From JAGXTF01 sp038317095 (GTDB lineage Bacteria > Bacteroidota > Bacteroidia > NS11-12g > UBA955), in NCBI GenBank assembly GCA_038317095.1, contig JBBQBB010000002.1, positions 1 to 64,000 of the forward strand: 64,000 nt of DNA. Reading direction: 5' to 3'. The notes beneath the pieces were generated by a model, which searched no databases, had not been told where the DNA came from, and saw only the letters and a list, made by a program, of their open reading frames with translations. This document shows positions 28,771-36,656 of the stretch, piece by piece. A program made the position numbers and the translations under genes. Numbering within the stretch: position 1 is the stretch's first letter; each line of letters opens with the position of its first letter.

Positions 28771-29219
28771 TCACTCATTCTTTGCTATTTCCTCTTTATT
28801 TAAATATGCACAAATAAATTGATTGTATTGTTGGTCAAACTTACTTTTTGTAAGATGTTATTTTTGTCTGCGAATATACCGTCGCACCTTACCCAAATCA
28901 TTGTACCAAACAGAACCGGCGAAATATTTATTGCACCATTGTATTTTCTTTTTTGAAACTGCCTGTTTTATTGAGGTAAAATGAACTTCCTCCTTTCAAT
29001 ATCCGAAGGGCTTCTAAAACAGTTTGCGTAACATCTAACCGAAACAATATGTGAACATGATCTTCTACTGCATTGGTATGATCCACAAAAAAAAACCTGG
29101 CCGGATTTTACATTTTTGAAATAATGAATAAGCGCGTGAACAATCTCTGGTTTTAATAAAAAATCACTGTTTTTGGTTCGCCAGACTGCGTGAATCCAAA
29201 CGAAGACTTCGGAGGGCAT
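28771..29219 (-). pseudogene. Decayed IS200-like REP-associated tyrosine transposase (RAYT, Y1 family)
   Basis: Reading from the ATG at 29219 gives EVFVWIHAVWRTKNSDFLL, then, after a shift at a run of ten T on the coding strand (plus-strand 29087-29096), DHTNAVEDHVHILFRLDVTQTVLEALRI and KGGSSFYLNKTG, and in a third frame WCNKYFAGSVWYNDLGKVRRYIRRQ. These are the HUH motif (HVH), the mid segment and the catalytic-tyrosine helix of Y1 transposases. After a stop, KSKFDQQYNQFI completes the normal end of about 150 residues. At least two frameshifts and one stop inactivate it. Confidence 0.85.
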
Positions 29220-29308
29220 TTAGCGAATGTAGGGATTACTCCGAAAATTGCAAGAATGAAAACACTTAATGGGATGCTACCGCCAATGCCTTTAAAGAAG
29301 AGTGTTTT

Positions 29309-29328
29309 GTGCAGGCTAAAGCCTACCC
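29309..29328. repeat. REP-like palindrome beside the RAYT remnant
   Basis: GCAGGCTAAAGCCTAC (29311-29326) is a palindrome with one mismatch, of the GTAGGCTTTAGCCTGC type commonly seen near RAYT genes. It lies between the dead transposase and the ribBA stop codon, so it could also serve as a weak terminator hairpin for ribBA. Confidence 0.5.
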
Positions 29329-29329
29329 T

Positions 29330-30550
29330 TTATAGCGTATGTCCCAATTTTGATTTCTTGGTTTCTAAATATCTTTTGTTGTGTGGGTTAGGTACCACTT
29401 GCAACGGAACATTTTCCACCACTTCAAGGCCATATCCAACTAAACCCGTTCGTTTTCTAGGATTGTTGCTCATCAGCATCATTTTCTGAACACCGAGATC
29501 CCGAATAATTTGGGCACCTACGCCATAATCTCTTTCATCCATTCCAAAACCCAATTGAATATTGGCTTCAACCGTATCAAATCCCTGCTCTTGTAGTTTG
29601 TAGGCCTTCAATTTGTTTAACAAACCAATGCCACGGCCTTCTTGGTTCATGTAAACAATTACCCCTTTGCCTACTTCATTGATTTTTTCCATAGCCTTTT
29701 GTAATTGTTCACCACAATCGCATCGGCAACTGCCAAAGATATCCCCGGTCATACAACTGCTATGCACACGCACATGAACTGCCTCATCGGGCTCCCAGGC
29801 TCCTTTAATCAATGCCAAGTGTTCTTGGCCGTTGTTGGTTTGTCTAAAGGCTACCAAATCAAAATCTCCCCATTTGGTAGGCATAGTTACAGAAATTTCG
29901 CGTTGAATCAAACTTTCATTTTGCAAACGGTATTTGATCAAATCTTCGATAGAAACAATTTTAAGATTGAACTTTTTTGCCACTTCCATTAAATCAGGAA
30001 GTCGCGCCATGCTGCCATCCTCATTCAGAATTTCTACTATGCAACCGGCAGGTTCAAAACCGGCCAAACGAGCCAAATCAATTGCAGCTTCGGTATGACC
30101 AGCGCGTCTGATCACCCCTTCCGCTTTGGCTCGTAGTGGGAAAATATGCCCAGGACGCCCCAGCGCTTCGGCTTTAATTTCAGGATTTATAAGGGCTTGC
30201 ACCGTTTTTGAACGATCCTGGGCGCTTATACCTGTTGTGCATCCATGGCCCAGCAAATCTACCGATATAGTGAATGCAGTTTCATGGGTTGCGGTATTTT
30301 GGCCAACCATCATGTGTAAACCCAGTTGGTCACATCGTTCTTCGGTCAGCGGCACACAAATGAGCCCTCGGCCTTCGCGTGCCATAAAGTTGATCATTTC
30401 TGGAGTTACGTTTCGGGCTGCAGTTAAAAAATCACCTTCATTTTCACGATCTTCATCGTCAACGACAATGACCACCTTGCCTTTGCGTATTTCTTCAATG
30501 GCTTCTTCTATGCTGTTAAGTTGTATTGTATTGCTCACTTTGGATAACAT
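29330..30550 (-). CDS. ribBA: Bifunctional 3,4-dihydroxy-2-butanone-4-phosphate synthase / GTP cyclohydrolase II
   Basis: Makes both precursors of riboflavin. The N-terminal RibB domain (about 10-210) has VVDDEDRENEGDF, THETAFTISVD and the substrate-binding RPGHIFPLRA. The C-terminal RibA domain (about 215-406) has the zinc ligands in HSSCMTGDIFGSCRCDCG and the catalytic NQEGRGIGL region. Length (406) is normal for the fused enzyme. The upstream sequence has only a degenerate box (GAATTTTG), and no riboswitch was recognised in the short intergenic region. Other riboflavin genes are not in this window. Confidence 0.97.
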   Translation of the reverse strand: MLSKVSNTIQLNSIEEAIEEIRKGKVVIVVDDEDRENEGDFLTAARNVTPEMINFMAREGRGLICVPLTEERCDQLGLHMMVGQNTATHETAFTISVDLLGHGCTTGISAQDRSKTVQALINPEIKAEALGRPGHIFPLRAKAEGVIRRAGHTEAAIDLARLAGFEPAGCIVEILNEDGSMARLPDLMEVAKKFNLKIVSIEDLIKYRLQNESLIQREISVTMPTKWGDFDLVAFRQTNNGQEHLALIKGAWEPDEAVHVRVHSSCMTGDIFGSCRCDCGEQLQKAMEKINEVGKGVIVYMNQEGRGIGLLNKLKAYKLQEQGFDTVEANIQLGFGMDERDYGVGAQIIRDLGVQKMMLMSNNPRKRTGLVGYGLEVVENVPLQVVPNPHNKRYLETKKSKLGHTL

Positions 30551-30600
30551 TTAGGGTGAATCCTAAAAATGTTACTGCAAAATTCGGTAAATTAAATCGA

Positions 30601-31182
30601 TTATTTTGTTTTGTAGTGGCTTCTTGCCAAATCTTTTATAGAACAATTGCCAATAAGCACGTCTTCAATTACAAAATCGCCCTTCCAAATTCTGGCCAAG
30701 GTATAAACTTCAACATTGGAATTGATTATGGTTTCTCTGAAAACCTTTTCTGCATCAGGGGCCAAATCTTCGGGTAAATAATACCTTTCTAACGGCGGGC
30801 GAAAGCACCAAATATTACCCAATCTACCATTTAAATAGCCTTGGTATACATATTCAAGCTTTATATAATTGGTTGATTTTTCAGGAGGCATAAAATCCAA
30901 AGAAATCAACTTTGCATAGCCGCTATCGTTGGTATTAAAAATAGCATATTTTGGAATTTTATTTTCATCCAATGCCACTTTATATTCACCACAGATTTGA
31001 TCATAATTTAATTCTAAATATCGTCCCACAATTGGATTTGCGGGGTCGCGCAGCGCGCATTTAAATTTATACTGTTTTCCATAATAGAAAATTTGGTTTT
31101 TATCCCATATTATTTTCCCTAAATATCCCAATTGGAAAATGGCGGCAATAATCCATATAAAAATGGCATTTCTTTTAGTCAT
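30601..31182 (-). CDS. GDYXXLXY-domain membrane-anchored protein
   Basis: A 193-residue protein with one N-terminal transmembrane helix (AIFIWIIAAIFQLGYLGKII) and a periplasmic domain bearing GRYLELNY, the variant of the motif that names the GDYXXLXY family. It overlaps the upstream DUF2157 gene by 8 bp, a pairing seen repeatedly in bacteria, so the two probably form a membrane complex. The function of the pair is unknown. Confidence 0.85.
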   Translation of the reverse strand: MTKRNAIFIWIIAAIFQLGYLGKIIWDKNQIFYYGKQYKFKCALRDPANPIVGRYLELNYDQICGEYKVALDENKIPKYAIFNTNDSGYAKLISLDFMPPEKSTNYIKLEYVYQGYLNGRLGNIWCFRPPLERYYLPEDLAPDAEKVFRETIINSNVEVYTLARIWKGDFVIEDVLIGNCSIKDLARSHYKTK

Positions 31183-32476
31183 GCAGCTCCTTTCTATTCT
31201 TTTGTTCCATCACAATTTTATTACCAATAAAAAATCCAACACCCAACAAAATAAATACTACGCCGCGAATAAAAAAACTGAGGTTAAAATCGAAAAAGCG
31301 CAATATTATTAGCAATACAATAAATACCATACCTGCATTTAACCACAAAAAATTCAAATGTTCTACACCTCGCCAAATCATAATGCAACCCAACACAAGG
31401 ATAAAAACATTGTCTAACAATTGACCAACTTCGGGGTCGAATTTTCCAACCAAAATACATATAAGCCAAATGGGATACAAAATGTGGGTGAAATTCCATT
31501 TTTGGTTTACAAAGAGTTTAATACTGGCAGCTAAATAGATGAGATTAAACAATACAATTTCAAAAACAGCAAATTTGGATTTGTCGAGATGTTGTAAAGT
31601 AAATTCATTGGCTAAATTTTTCATACTGAATTTATAAGAAAAAACAAATAATAGCACAATTGCACCCGAAAAACCCAAATTCAAGAACCCCGTTTTCCAG
31701 CCATCTGGGAAGTCGGCTAAATCGATTGAACAGAAGTGAATGTAAAGTTGAAAAAGCACAAAATACAACAAAAAAGTCCATACACCTGCTTCTAAACCAA
31801 AAATTCCCAAAACCGGAATGAAAAGCATTGGCAACAAATAGCCTGCAACTTTTGCAAACAAAGTTGACGCATTTTTAACCAAAACAAACCGCCAAACAAA
31901 TACCAAAACAAGCGCAAGCATCCACCAATAATGGTGCATGGAATGGCCTATATCGTGGCGTGCATATTGCAAAACTCCGTACCAAGTTGTTCCTAACCAT
32001 ATTAGGGTCCAAGCGGCATTTGACCTTAGTACGAACATAACAGGTGCTGCCATTGCAACCCACAGGAGTACAAAACCATCAGTGCCACCTTGAATTTGAT
32101 AAATTTGGGCAATCAAAGAAATGGATGCCCCTGGAGCCAACGCCCAAAAGGCCGCTGTGGATTCTCTCCATACATCGTTTTCAAACCTTTTTAGCAAAGT
32201 AAACAGCACCAAACACAGTGCAATTGCAACAGGCATAAAGGCCAAAATGGTTTTTATTGGGCGAGAAATGTGATCCCAATTTTCTGCAACCATTAACGAA
32301 ATACCAAGGCCTATTAGAATGGAGCCAATGATTCCGAATAAAATAAATACAGTATTATTAGCAGCATTTTTTTTGCCTTTTTCATATTCAAGGATGCGCG
32401 ATTCTAATTCCAAAGGGATGAAGCCTTGATTCCGCCATTCCTCCAATCGTTTCTCTATATTTTTAAAAGATATCAT
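31175..32476 (-). CDS. DUF2157 multi-pass membrane protein
   Basis: A 433-residue protein. The N terminus is a soluble helical segment (residues 1-42: FKNIEKRLEEWRNQGFIPLELESRILEYEKGK), followed by about twelve transmembrane helices; the GSILIGLGISLMVAENWDHISRPIK stretch is the DUF2157 signature. It is translated in an 8-bp overlap with the GDYXXLXY gene, its usual companion. Its own promoter box lies at 32498-32505. No function is established for the family. Confidence 0.85.
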   Translation of the reverse strand: MISFKNIEKRLEEWRNQGFIPLELESRILEYEKGKKNAANNTVFILFGIIGSILIGLGISLMVAENWDHISRPIKTILAFMPVAIALCLVLFTLLKRFENDVWRESTAAFWALAPGASISLIAQIYQIQGGTDGFVLLWVAMAAPVMFVLRSNAAWTLIWLGTTWYGVLQYARHDIGHSMHHYWWMLALVLVFVWRFVLVKNASTLFAKVAGYLLPMLFIPVLGIFGLEAGVWTFLLYFVLFQLYIHFCSIDLADFPDGWKTGFLNLGFSGAIVLLFVFSYKFSMKNLANEFTLQHLDKSKFAVFEIVLFNLIYLAASIKLFVNQKWNFTHILYPIWLICILVGKFDPEVGQLLDNVFILVLGCIMIWRGVEHLNFLWLNAGMVFIVLLIILRFFDFNLSFFIRGVVFILLGVGFFIGNKIVMEQKNRKELHD

Positions 32477-32497
32477 CTGATTGGGTCTAATTCAAAA

Positions 32498-32505
32498 CAA
32501 ATATA
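32498..32505 (-). promoter_or_regulatory. -7 promoter box of the DUF2157-GDYXXLXY operon
   Basis: Minus strand TATATTTG, exact match to TAnnTTTG, 21 nt before the DUF2157 ATG. Confidence 0.6.
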
Positions 32506-32534
32506 TATTAATCTTTTGATATTCCATGGCAACC

Positions 32535-32548
32535 GTGACAGATGTCAC
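32535..32548. promoter_or_regulatory. CRP/FNR-type palindrome
   Basis: GTGACAGATGTCAC contains GTGA-N6-TCAC, the core of CRP/FNR/HcpR-family operators. It sits between the divergent DUF2157 and CstB-like genes. If the CstB-like transcript uses the near-consensus box CAATTTTG (32571-32578), its start would be near 32583 and the palindrome would be centred close to -41, the usual activator position. Confidence 0.5.
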
Positions 32549-32599
32549 TCTTTAATCAAAAAATCGAAGTCAATTTTGCATTTAAATAATTTACACACA

Positions 32600-34021
32600 A
32601 TGAAAATCGAACAAATTTATACGGGTTGTTTGGCCCATGGAGCATATTATATAGAAAGCGAAGGCGAGGCCGCAATCATAGATCCACTGAGAGAAACAAA
32701 ACCATATACCGACAGAGCCGAAAGAGATGGCGCTAAGATTAAATATGTTTTGGAAACGCATTTTCATGCGGATTTTGTTTCTGGGCATCTTGATTTGGCT
32801 AAAATTACAGGAGCCAAAATTGTATACGGACCGACAGCGAAGCCCCAATTTGAAGCACATATTGCCGCGGATGGTGAAGTATTAACCTTAGGGAAAGTAA
32901 AAATAAAAGTCATTCATACCCCTGGGCATACGATGGAATCGAGTTGCTTTTTGTTAATCGATGAAAACGGAAAAGAGCATTCACTTTTTTCAGGGGATAC
33001 ACTTTTTATTGGTGATGTGGGAAGGCCAGATTTGGCGCAGCATGTAATTGCCGAACTTACGCAAGAAAAATTGGCGGGTTATTTGTTTGATAGTTTGCGC
33101 GAAAAAATAATACCATTGAATGATGACTTGGTTGTTTATCCAGGGCATGGCGCGGGCAGCGCTTGTGGCAAGAACATGAGCAACGAAACCACAGATACTT
33201 TGGGTAATCAAAAAAAGCAGAATTATGCACTACAGCCGAATTTAACAAAAGCAGATTTTGTGAAAGAAGTGCTCACAGGTTTAATGCCACCTCCAGGGTA
33301 TTTTCCACAAAATGTTTTATTAAATATCAACGGCTATGAAAATATTGAATCTGTTATGCAAAGGGGATTGCAAAAATTTTCTCCCACAGCATTTGAAGCC
33401 TTAGCAAATGAGACCAATGTTTTGGTGATTGATATTAGGGAAGCGGAAGAATTTGGCAAAGCCTTTATTCCAAATTCAATTAATGTTGGCATAGATGGAA
33501 ATTTTGCCACTTGGGTGGGTACTTTGGTGCTAGACGTAAAGCAAGAAATTTTACTCGTTGGCTCGCCAGATAGAATAGAAGAGGCGGTTACAAGACTTGC
33601 GCGTGTTGGTTTCGACAATTGTTTAGGATATTTAGATAGGGGATTTGAATCTTGGATTCAAAAGGGCCTTGAAACCGACTCTATCGTGTCAATAGGAGCA
33701 AGAGAACTTGCCGATAGAATCGTTGCCAACTCAGATTGTCAATTGTTGGATGTGCGAAAAAAAAGCGAATACGAAAGCGAGCATATTCAAGGAGTTGAAA
33801 ATGCACCTTTGGATTTTATCAATGAGAGTATGCTAATAGTGAATAAGCAAAAACCTGTTTTTATTTATTGTGCAGCAGGGTATCGCAGCATGCTTTTTAT
33901 TTCCATTTTGCGTTCAAGGGGGTATAACAATTTGGTGAATGTATCAGGCGGTTTTAAAGCGATGAAAGGAACGGAAAAATTCCATTTGACGAAATTTCAC
34001 AAACAAAAAACAATGTTGTAA
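32600..34021 (+). CDS. Persulfide dioxygenase-rhodanese fusion (CstB-like MBL-fold protein)
   Basis: A 473-residue cytoplasmic protein for sulfide/persulfide detoxification. The N-terminal metallo-beta-lactamase-fold domain (1-245) has H54-x-H56-x-D58 and H63, and SLFSGDTLFIGDVGRPDL as in ETHE1-type persulfide dioxygenases. Two rhodanese domains follow: the first (about 270-365) has no catalytic cysteine (ILLVGSPDR at the loop), the second (about 375-470) has YCAAGYRS with Cys424. This MBL / pseudo-rhodanese / rhodanese order is that of Staphylococcus CstB, which turns persulfides into thiosulfate and sulfite. The ATG at 32600 is used because the frame upstream only extends into the opposite gene. 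A CRP/FNR-type site lies upstream. Confidence 0.92.
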   Translation: MKIEQIYTGCLAHGAYYIESEGEAAIIDPLRETKPYTDRAERDGAKIKYVLETHFHADFVSGHLDLAKITGAKIVYGPTAKPQFEAHIAADGEVLTLGKVKIKVIHTPGHTMESSCFLLIDENGKEHSLFSGDTLFIGDVGRPDLAQHVIAELTQEKLAGYLFDSLREKIIPLNDDLVVYPGHGAGSACGKNMSNETTDTLGNQKKQNYALQPNLTKADFVKEVLTGLMPPPGYFPQNVLLNINGYENIESVMQRGLQKFSPTAFEALANETNVLVIDIREAEEFGKAFIPNSINVGIDGNFATWVGTLVLDVKQEILLVGSPDRIEEAVTRLARVGFDNCLGYLDRGFESWIQKGLETDSIVSIGARELADRIVANSDCQLLDVRKKSEYESEHIQGVENAPLDFINESMLIVNKQKPVFIYCAAGYRSMLFISILRSRGYNNLVNVSGGFKAMKGTEKFHLTKFHKQKTML

Positions 34022-34047
34022 ATTTGATGTTTCAATGAAATATTTTA

Positions 34048-34380
34048 TTGCCTAATACAAAATTGTTGGAAAATATATTCTGGTCCGGATACAGCCATAA
34101 AGATAGAATCGCTGCAGTATCTGAAATTGAAATGGTTATAAATCAATATGGAAACATTACCGATTTTAAACAATTTTCTGATGTGTCCATAGCATTGCAA
34201 GTTGAAATTAGAGAATCTAGGTTGAATGATTTATACCATGCCTTGGAAAAAACAATGGGAATGAATGAACATAAAGATTTGGCCGTTGCAACTGAAGTGG
34301 AAAGGGTTCTGTTTTTACATGTTTCATTCTCAACGGGTAAAGGCGAACTAAGAATAGAGGTGCCTTTGGTTCCAGGTTAA
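34048..34380 (+). CDS. Small protein of unknown function after the CstB-like gene
   Basis: A 110-residue acidic-leaning soluble protein that I do not recognise. It starts at TTG (34048), because the frame upstream has a TGA at 34036 and no ATG. It begins 26 nt after the CstB-like stop codon, so it may share its transcript and possibly its role. It has no signal peptide, cysteine or transmembrane helix. The C terminus (VERVLFLHVSFSTGKGELRIEVPLVPG) looks like two beta strands and the rest like helices, suggesting a compact alpha/beta fold. Confidence 0.6.
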   Translation: MPNTKLLENIFWSGYSHKDRIAAVSEIEMVINQYGNITDFKQFSDVSIALQVEIRESRLNDLYHALEKTMGMNEHKDLAVATEVERVLFLHVSFSTGKGELRIEVPLVPG

Positions 34381-34419
34381 GTAAGGTCATAAGCACTAAA
34401 AAGTTTAGAATATTATAAA

Positions 34420-34427
34420 TATATTTG
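34420..34427 (+). promoter_or_regulatory. -7 promoter box of the small membrane protein gene
   Basis: TATATTTG, exact match to TAnnTTTG, 8 nt before the ATG at 34436. It shows that this gene is transcribed separately from the CstB-like operon. Confidence 0.6.
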
Positions 34428-34435
34428 CGATTCGT

Positions 34436-34756
34436 ATGAAAATTAAAACCATTGTTTCCATTTTAATTTTGGGAATGGGTGCCGCTGATTTTGCATTTGC
34501 TGGGGGAACTTTGCAACCTTTAAGCAACACCGAGCAAAATTTAAGCGCTGTAAAGTCAAAAATGGACAGCATGGACAAAATCGCCGAAAATGTAAAAGGC
34601 GGATTGGATGCTATGGATGTCAAACTCAAAGACGCAGAAAAACGAATCAAAGAAGCCGAAGCAGCCAAAAACCACAAACCCAATTATTGGATGCCAATTA
34701 TTGGCGGAGCCCTTTTGGGAATCGGCTTGGCTGTATGGTTAAAACGAAAAAAATAA
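34436..34756 (+). CDS. Small exported coiled-coil protein with C-terminal membrane anchor
   Basis: A 106-residue protein with a signal peptide (cleavage near AFAGG, residue 22), a heptad-rich helix (about 30-80, NLSAVKSKMDSMDKIAENVK onward) and a C-terminal transmembrane segment (WMPIIGGALLGIGLAVWL) followed by KRKK. That tail resembles a stop-transfer anchor, so the coiled coil would sit in the periplasm. I do not recognise the family. It converges on the gene at 34788 with 31 nt between them. Confidence 0.65.
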   Translation: MKIKTIVSILILGMGAADFAFAGGTLQPLSNTEQNLSAVKSKMDSMDKIAENVKGGLDAMDVKLKDAEKRIKEAEAAKNHKPNYWMPIIGGALLGIGLAVWLKRKK

Positions 34757-34787
34757 TACCCAAACCCGCTGTGATTTATATGTCTTT

Positions 34788-35522
34788 CTATTTCAAATGG
34801 TATTCGGACTTTAACAAATTTATCAGGGAATTTAGTTTTTTGGATGCAGAAGGTATAAGTTCAAGGGTTATCTGCAAATGTTGCCTATGGTAAGTTTGGA
34901 AAATATTTAACAATTCCTGATCTGTTTCTTGGGTTCTGTTTAAAATAATAGGATTGTTGGTTATTAAAGAATCTGTCTCAAAATTAAAATCTTGTGCCCT
35001 AAAATGTTTTAACCTGAAAGGTGTAATATGGGTTTTGTTAAAATCTTGCTCAAAATCTACGGCTTTTATCACCCGAGGCAATAAAACATCATAATACTGC
35101 TGCATGGCTGTAATAAGAGTTTCATCCTTTAAATATCTGAGGCTCCCCGATGCTTTCATTTGTTCATAGGTTGCAGTTATTGCATGAATTTCAAATAAAA
35201 AAGAGACTGCTTTGGTGGCTTCAATTATTTCCTTATCCGTAGGTTTTTGGGTTTGGGTCATGAGTAAGAAAAGTGCTTTGCTTCTTTTTTTTATCAAGTT
35301 CATTTCTTTCGCCCTTTTTTCAAAATAGATAGAATCACCCCTGAGGTCTGAAAGCACCAAGCTGGCAAATTTTTTCTCTCTGTGGTTTTCTATCATCTGT
35401 TCCAATTTAAATTCTGCCAAAAATCCGCAAAAAACCGCCAAAAATAGCATAAGAAATTCCCAAAAATATTCTTTTAAAAGTTTTTTCCCGTGGGCTGGGT
35501 GTGTGTGCTGGTGAACTTCCAT
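34788..35522 (-). CDS. DUF6090-like single-pass membrane protein
   Basis: A 244-residue protein of a type common in Bacteroidota. The N terminus is histidine-rich (EVHQHTHPAHGKK) and is followed by one transmembrane helix (FLMLFLAVFCGFLAEFKLEQ, residues about 24-43), then a mostly helical soluble domain. It matches the pattern of DUF6090 proteins: WEFLMLFLAVFCGFLAE and then EKKFASLVLSDLRGD. The function is unknown. A promoter box lies 85 nt upstream. Confidence 0.7.
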   Translation of the reverse strand: MEVHQHTHPAHGKKLLKEYFWEFLMLFLAVFCGFLAEFKLEQMIENHREKKFASLVLSDLRGDSIYFEKRAKEMNLIKKRSKALFLLMTQTQKPTDKEIIEATKAVSFLFEIHAITATYEQMKASGSLRYLKDETLITAMQQYYDVLLPRVIKAVDFEQDFNKTHITPFRLKHFRAQDFNFETDSLITNNPIILNRTQETDQELLNIFQTYHRQHLQITLELIPSASKKLNSLINLLKSEYHLK

Positions 35523-35607
35523 TTTTTATGTTTTTTTGTCTTGAGGTTATTGTGAATGCGTCAATATGATTAGTGGTAAAAGAAATTGGTTTGATGAGCA
35601 CTATACG

Positions 35608-35615
35608 CAAATATA
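35608..35615 (-). promoter_or_regulatory. -7 promoter box upstream of the DUF6090-like gene
   Basis: Minus strand TATATTTG, exact TAnnTTTG match, 85 nt before the start codon, giving an unusually long predicted leader for this window. Confidence 0.45.
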
Positions 35616-36263
35616 AAAACAAAGTTACAATATATAAATGCGTTTCATGCCAGTTTATTTTTTGGAGAAAGAAATTCAATGTGTTTTTTATTATTAACTG
35701 ATTTATTGCAATTGCCTCAGTTCGAAACCATTGAGAATCAAATGGTAAATTTAATTTTTTTTAGAAACCAAAAGCACCATTTTACAACGTCAAAATTGTG
35801 ACCTTATCATATGTGCGTGTAAAGTTATTTTGCTTTTAATATAAGGTAGAAAACTTTTGAAATAGGACTCTAACACTTATATTGGCTTGAAGATTTGTGA
35901 TGGAAAAATAAACATAAATATGGAATTAGAGAACCACATATTATAGAGTTACGTGTATGATGGCCTGCGTATTATTGTCTACAGAAGTAAAACTTCATCA
36001 GTGAAACTTATAACTTATTCCACTGGTTGTATTACTCTTTTATAAAAGCATTCTATCATCTTTGTTTTTATGAATTTTATGAAGATTATAAAATAATTTC
36101 TCATTTTATAATCTTTAGCAACTTATTTGTTCCAAGATTCGAAGGAAGTGTAAATCATTTATTATTTTCATAATAAAAAATATAAAAACCTAATTTTTAA
36201 CAGTTTCGGCACAAACAAATCAGACGACCAGCGAAATTCCAAAACAATTATTACACAAATCCC
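35616..36263. other. Gene-free AT-rich stretch
   Basis: I see no credible coding frame, RNA gene, hairpin terminator or repeat in these bases. All six frames are broken by frequent stops and no remnant of a known protein was recognised. Confidence 0.6.
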
Positions 36264-36581
36264 TCACCCCATCACAAAAACCAAACCAGCAAAAGCCAGT
36301 GTAACCCCTACGATGGTAAGGCCGTATAGAATAAAGTAATTGTGGCCAAAAAGCAAAGTATAAAACATACTAAAAGCACAGATTGCCGAGCCTATGCCAA
36401 TGAGCACCATGCCTTTGCTGCGGCTTGCTGCGTGTATTTCTTTTCGCACCAATTTGGTTGCTTCGGCAGCCAAATCTGGATCTGCTCCCATTTCCGTCAA
36501 ACGCATTTGAATCAACTCCCAATCCAAGCCTTCCGACATCAAATGCCTTGCTTTTGCAGCATATTCATACAAATTTGACAT
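36264..36581 (-). CDS. Small two-helix membrane protein
   Basis: A 105-residue protein with a soluble helical N-terminal half (AKARHLMSEGLDWELIQMRLTEMGADPDLAAEATKLV) and two transmembrane helices (about 57-76 and 82-103). The N-terminal pattern, an amphipathic repeat with a GAD-P turn, recalls UBA-like or DUF-type modules, but I do not recognise the family. It lies 75 nt after the ALDH gene's 5'-neighbour region on the same strand, without an obvious promoter. Confidence 0.6.
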   Translation of the reverse strand: MSNLYEYAAKARHLMSEGLDWELIQMRLTEMGADPDLAAEATKLVRKEIHAASRSKGMVLIGIGSAICAFSMFYTLLFGHNYFILYGLTIVGVTLAFAGLVFVMG

Positions 36582-36656
36582 ATTTATTCACTGCAATTAA
36601 CGGAATTGCAATGAAAAAACAAGGCATTTCTTGTAATTTGGAATTGTTAAAAATTA

